From Sinorhizobium fredii USDA 257 (GTDB lineage: Bacteria > Pseudomonadota > Alphaproteobacteria > Rhizobiales > Rhizobiaceae): 64,000 nucleotides of DNA. The notes under the pieces are model-generated. The model saw nothing but the letters and a program-made list of their open reading frames with translations. It made no database searches and was not told the DNA's origin. A program made the position numbers and the translations under genes. Positions 62,807-64,000 of the stretch are shown here, in pieces. Every line of letters starts with the position of its first letter. Positions within the stretch are counted from its first letter, which is position 1. The DNA is taken from positions 2,666,001-2,730,000 of the forward strand of contig NC_018000.1 of NCBI RefSeq assembly GCF_000265205.3. The letters run 5' to 3'.

Positions 62807-63173
62807 CGGGGAATACGGATCGGCTGCTGGCGCTGTCGTCGGCCGATTTGGTTCTCCGCGGCCGCTGAGGGAACCTGGGCGGTTTTGGCCATGCAGGCGG
62901 CACGGGGCCACCGTTGGTGTCGGCGTGGAGTGCTGTTGCGCAATGATCTTGCCGGCTCTATGCTCCCATCCCGCGTCATAGTTTCCGATCGGGCTCATCG
63001 AAACACTTCGCCCATATTGTCGGCATCGCGGAAGCGGGGGCATATGCCCGACCTGCGGCCCCCGCGGCCCGCAAGGTCCATGTGTCCATCGCGGCGCTTT
63101 GGTGCGAGGAAGTTACCTACACCATCCCTCATCGTGTGTTGTGGCCGCTTGGAGGGTGAAAACCGGGAGTCGC
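62807..63173. other. 367-base stretch with no recognisable gene
   Basis: No frame on either strand shows a protein family I recognise, and no terminator or repeat is obvious. The rightward frame ending at about 63160 gives an uncharacteristic product. It is probably further decayed pqq-operon or neighbouring sequence plus the AraC promoter. Confidence 0.5.
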
Positions 63174-64000
63174 ATGTCGGATAGCAGCACTGCACCAAAC
63201 TCGTTTCAGTTTCGCGGTTCGTCGTTCGACAGCATGATTGAAACGCTTGGCGGCGCTTTTGGCACATTTGATGCCGAGCCTATCAGCCAGGCTCGGGATT
63301 TCCGTTGGGGGATCGATTTTTCGGTGTCTGACAGCGCCGTGTTGATCACCGGTTATCATCAGACCGATTTCCAGTTCCATATCGAGCCAACCGCCGATAC
63401 GACCGAGTATTTGTCGATTGTCGTGCCTCGAAGCGGCGGCATGGGGGTGACCTATGGACCCCGTACGGCCGAGACGGGGCAAGGAGGATTGCTTCTCTAC
63501 AACAATTTCGAGCCGAACAGCGTTATCATGCGCGGCGAAGAAAACGTTGTAGACGAGCTGCTGATCAATTGGTCTGTCGTCCTGCAGACATTGGGTCAGA
63601 CTTTCGAGGCGCCTTTCGACGGCTCTCTCGACCTGTTGCCCGAGGTGAGCTTGTCTACGCCGGCCGGCCAGTTGATCGGCAATCTCACGGAAACAATCAT
63701 GGGCGGCATACGCAACAATGGCCCCCTGCTGCAGTCGCCGATCGCCATGGCGCATGTCACGCAGGCGTTGGCAGACGTGGTGGTGCGTCTGGTCCCCCAC
63801 CGGCTGTCGCATTTGCTGGAGAAGAAGCCGTGCCTGATCGCCCCTCGCCATGTGCGCCGGGCGATCGAGTTCATGCAGGCCAATATCAATCAGCCGATTA
63901 CGATGCCAATGGTCGCCGAAGCGGCGGGCGTATCTGTCCGGGCCCTCGAAACCGGCTTTCGTGCCTTCAGGGACACCACGCCCGCCGCCTATCTCCTCAG
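63174..64000 (+). CDS. AraC-family transcriptional regulator, truncated by the window end
   Basis: At least 275 residues from the ATG at 63174, with GGGAG four bases before; the frame is open to the last base. The N-terminal part is a cupin-like AraC_binding_2 effector domain (DFRWGIDFSVSDSAVLITGY, FQFHIEPTADTTEYLSIVV, GGLLLYNNFEPNSVIM). The C-terminal part begins an AraC DNA-binding domain: RHVRRAIEFMQANINQPITM, VAEAAGVSVRALETGFRAF and DTTPAAYL, i.e. the first helix-turn-helix and start of the linker. Only the second HTH is missing. Target and effector unknown; it follows the pqq relic in the same direction. Confidence 0.9.
   Translation, partial: MSDSSTAPNSFQFRGSSFDSMIETLGGAFGTFDAEPISQARDFRWGIDFSVSDSAVLITGYHQTDFQFHIEPTADTTEYLSIVVPRSGGMGVTYGPRTAETGQGGLLLYNNFEPNSVIMRGEENVVDELLINWSVVLQTLGQTFEAPFDGSLDLLPEVSLSTPAGQLIGNLTETIMGGIRNNGPLLQSPIAMAHVTQALADVVVRLVPHRLSHLLEKKPCLIAPRHVRRAIEFMQANINQPITMPMVAEAAGVSVRALETGFRAFRDTTPAAYLL

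Noticed and set aside
63129..63851. A 240-codon minus-strand frame near the right edge
   Set aside because: It is antisense to the AraC-family gene, whose effector domain and first helix-turn-helix are clear.

Overview
The window looks like part of a secondary replicon or catabolic region of a rhizobial alphaproteobacterium, most likely Sinorhizobium/Ensifer. Evidence: high G+C with strong third-position GC bias, a RIME-like double palindrome (37574-37664), a BA14K-type exported protein, GntR/LacI-controlled ABC-transporter catabolic operons, and a hydroxyproline locus like the one known from S. meliloti. No tRNA, rRNA, IS element, phage or CRISPR was seen.

Layout. (1) 1-5039, leftward: hydantoinase/oxoprolinase pair HyuA-HyuB, a class I aminotransferase and the first codons of a Rossmann-fold gene. 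(2) 5337-6320: L,D-transpeptidase. (3) 6616-20191: a divergent sugar-acid locus. The leftward arm is RraA-like aldolase, GntR regulator, uronate dehydrogenase, SMP-30 lactonase and DapA-like lyase. The rightward arm is a dipeptide-type ABC importer, two D-galactonate-dehydratase-like enolase-superfamily enzymes and a mutarotase. (4) 20356-20457: the last 33 codons of a class III alcohol dehydrogenase, a relic. (5) 20526-35521: LacI-controlled inositol locus with a ribose-type importer that has two permeases, IolH, two Gfo/Idh dehydrogenases, an extra TIM-barrel protein, IolC, IolD, IolB and an IolI-like protein. IolE, IolA and IolG of the classical type are not recognisable, although one of the Gfo/Idh genes probably fills the IolG role. 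(6) 35602-38231: an envelope-stress type two-component system with a Spy/CpxP-like protein. (7) 38433-50576: hydroxyproline locus: HypR repressor with twin operators, ProC-like reductase, polar amino-acid ABC importer, HypD, two Ser/Cys-type proline-racemase-family enzymes, HypO, an aldehyde dehydrogenase and two SDRs. (8) 50582-62024 and beyond: a periplasmic quinoprotein alcohol oxidation system: PQQ alcohol dehydrogenase with the lanthanide signature Asp-x-Asp, cytochrome c, MoxJ-like and second binding proteins, beta-propeller, pseudoazurin, and a three-gene regulatory module (PAS hybrid kinase, FIST sensor, LuxR response regulator). (9) 62464-62806: a 31-residue pqqA that looks intact, followed by fragments of pqqB and pqqE, the remains of a collapsed pqq operon. 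(10) 63174-end: an AraC regulator cut by the window edge.

The most interesting part is regions 8-9. Both divergent promoters of the alcohol system (cytochrome c/binding protein, and alcohol dehydrogenase/pqqA) carry pairs of a shared motif TWGGTCGTAW, with a 14-bp identical core GCACCTTGGTCGTA at two sites 10 kb apart. I propose this as the operator of the local LuxR regulator. The same region keeps PqqA and the PQQ-dependent enzyme but has lost PqqB-C-D-E, so the cofactor must come from another locus or from outside. Each of the three SBP-first transporter operons also carries a strong stem-loop just after the binding-protein gene.
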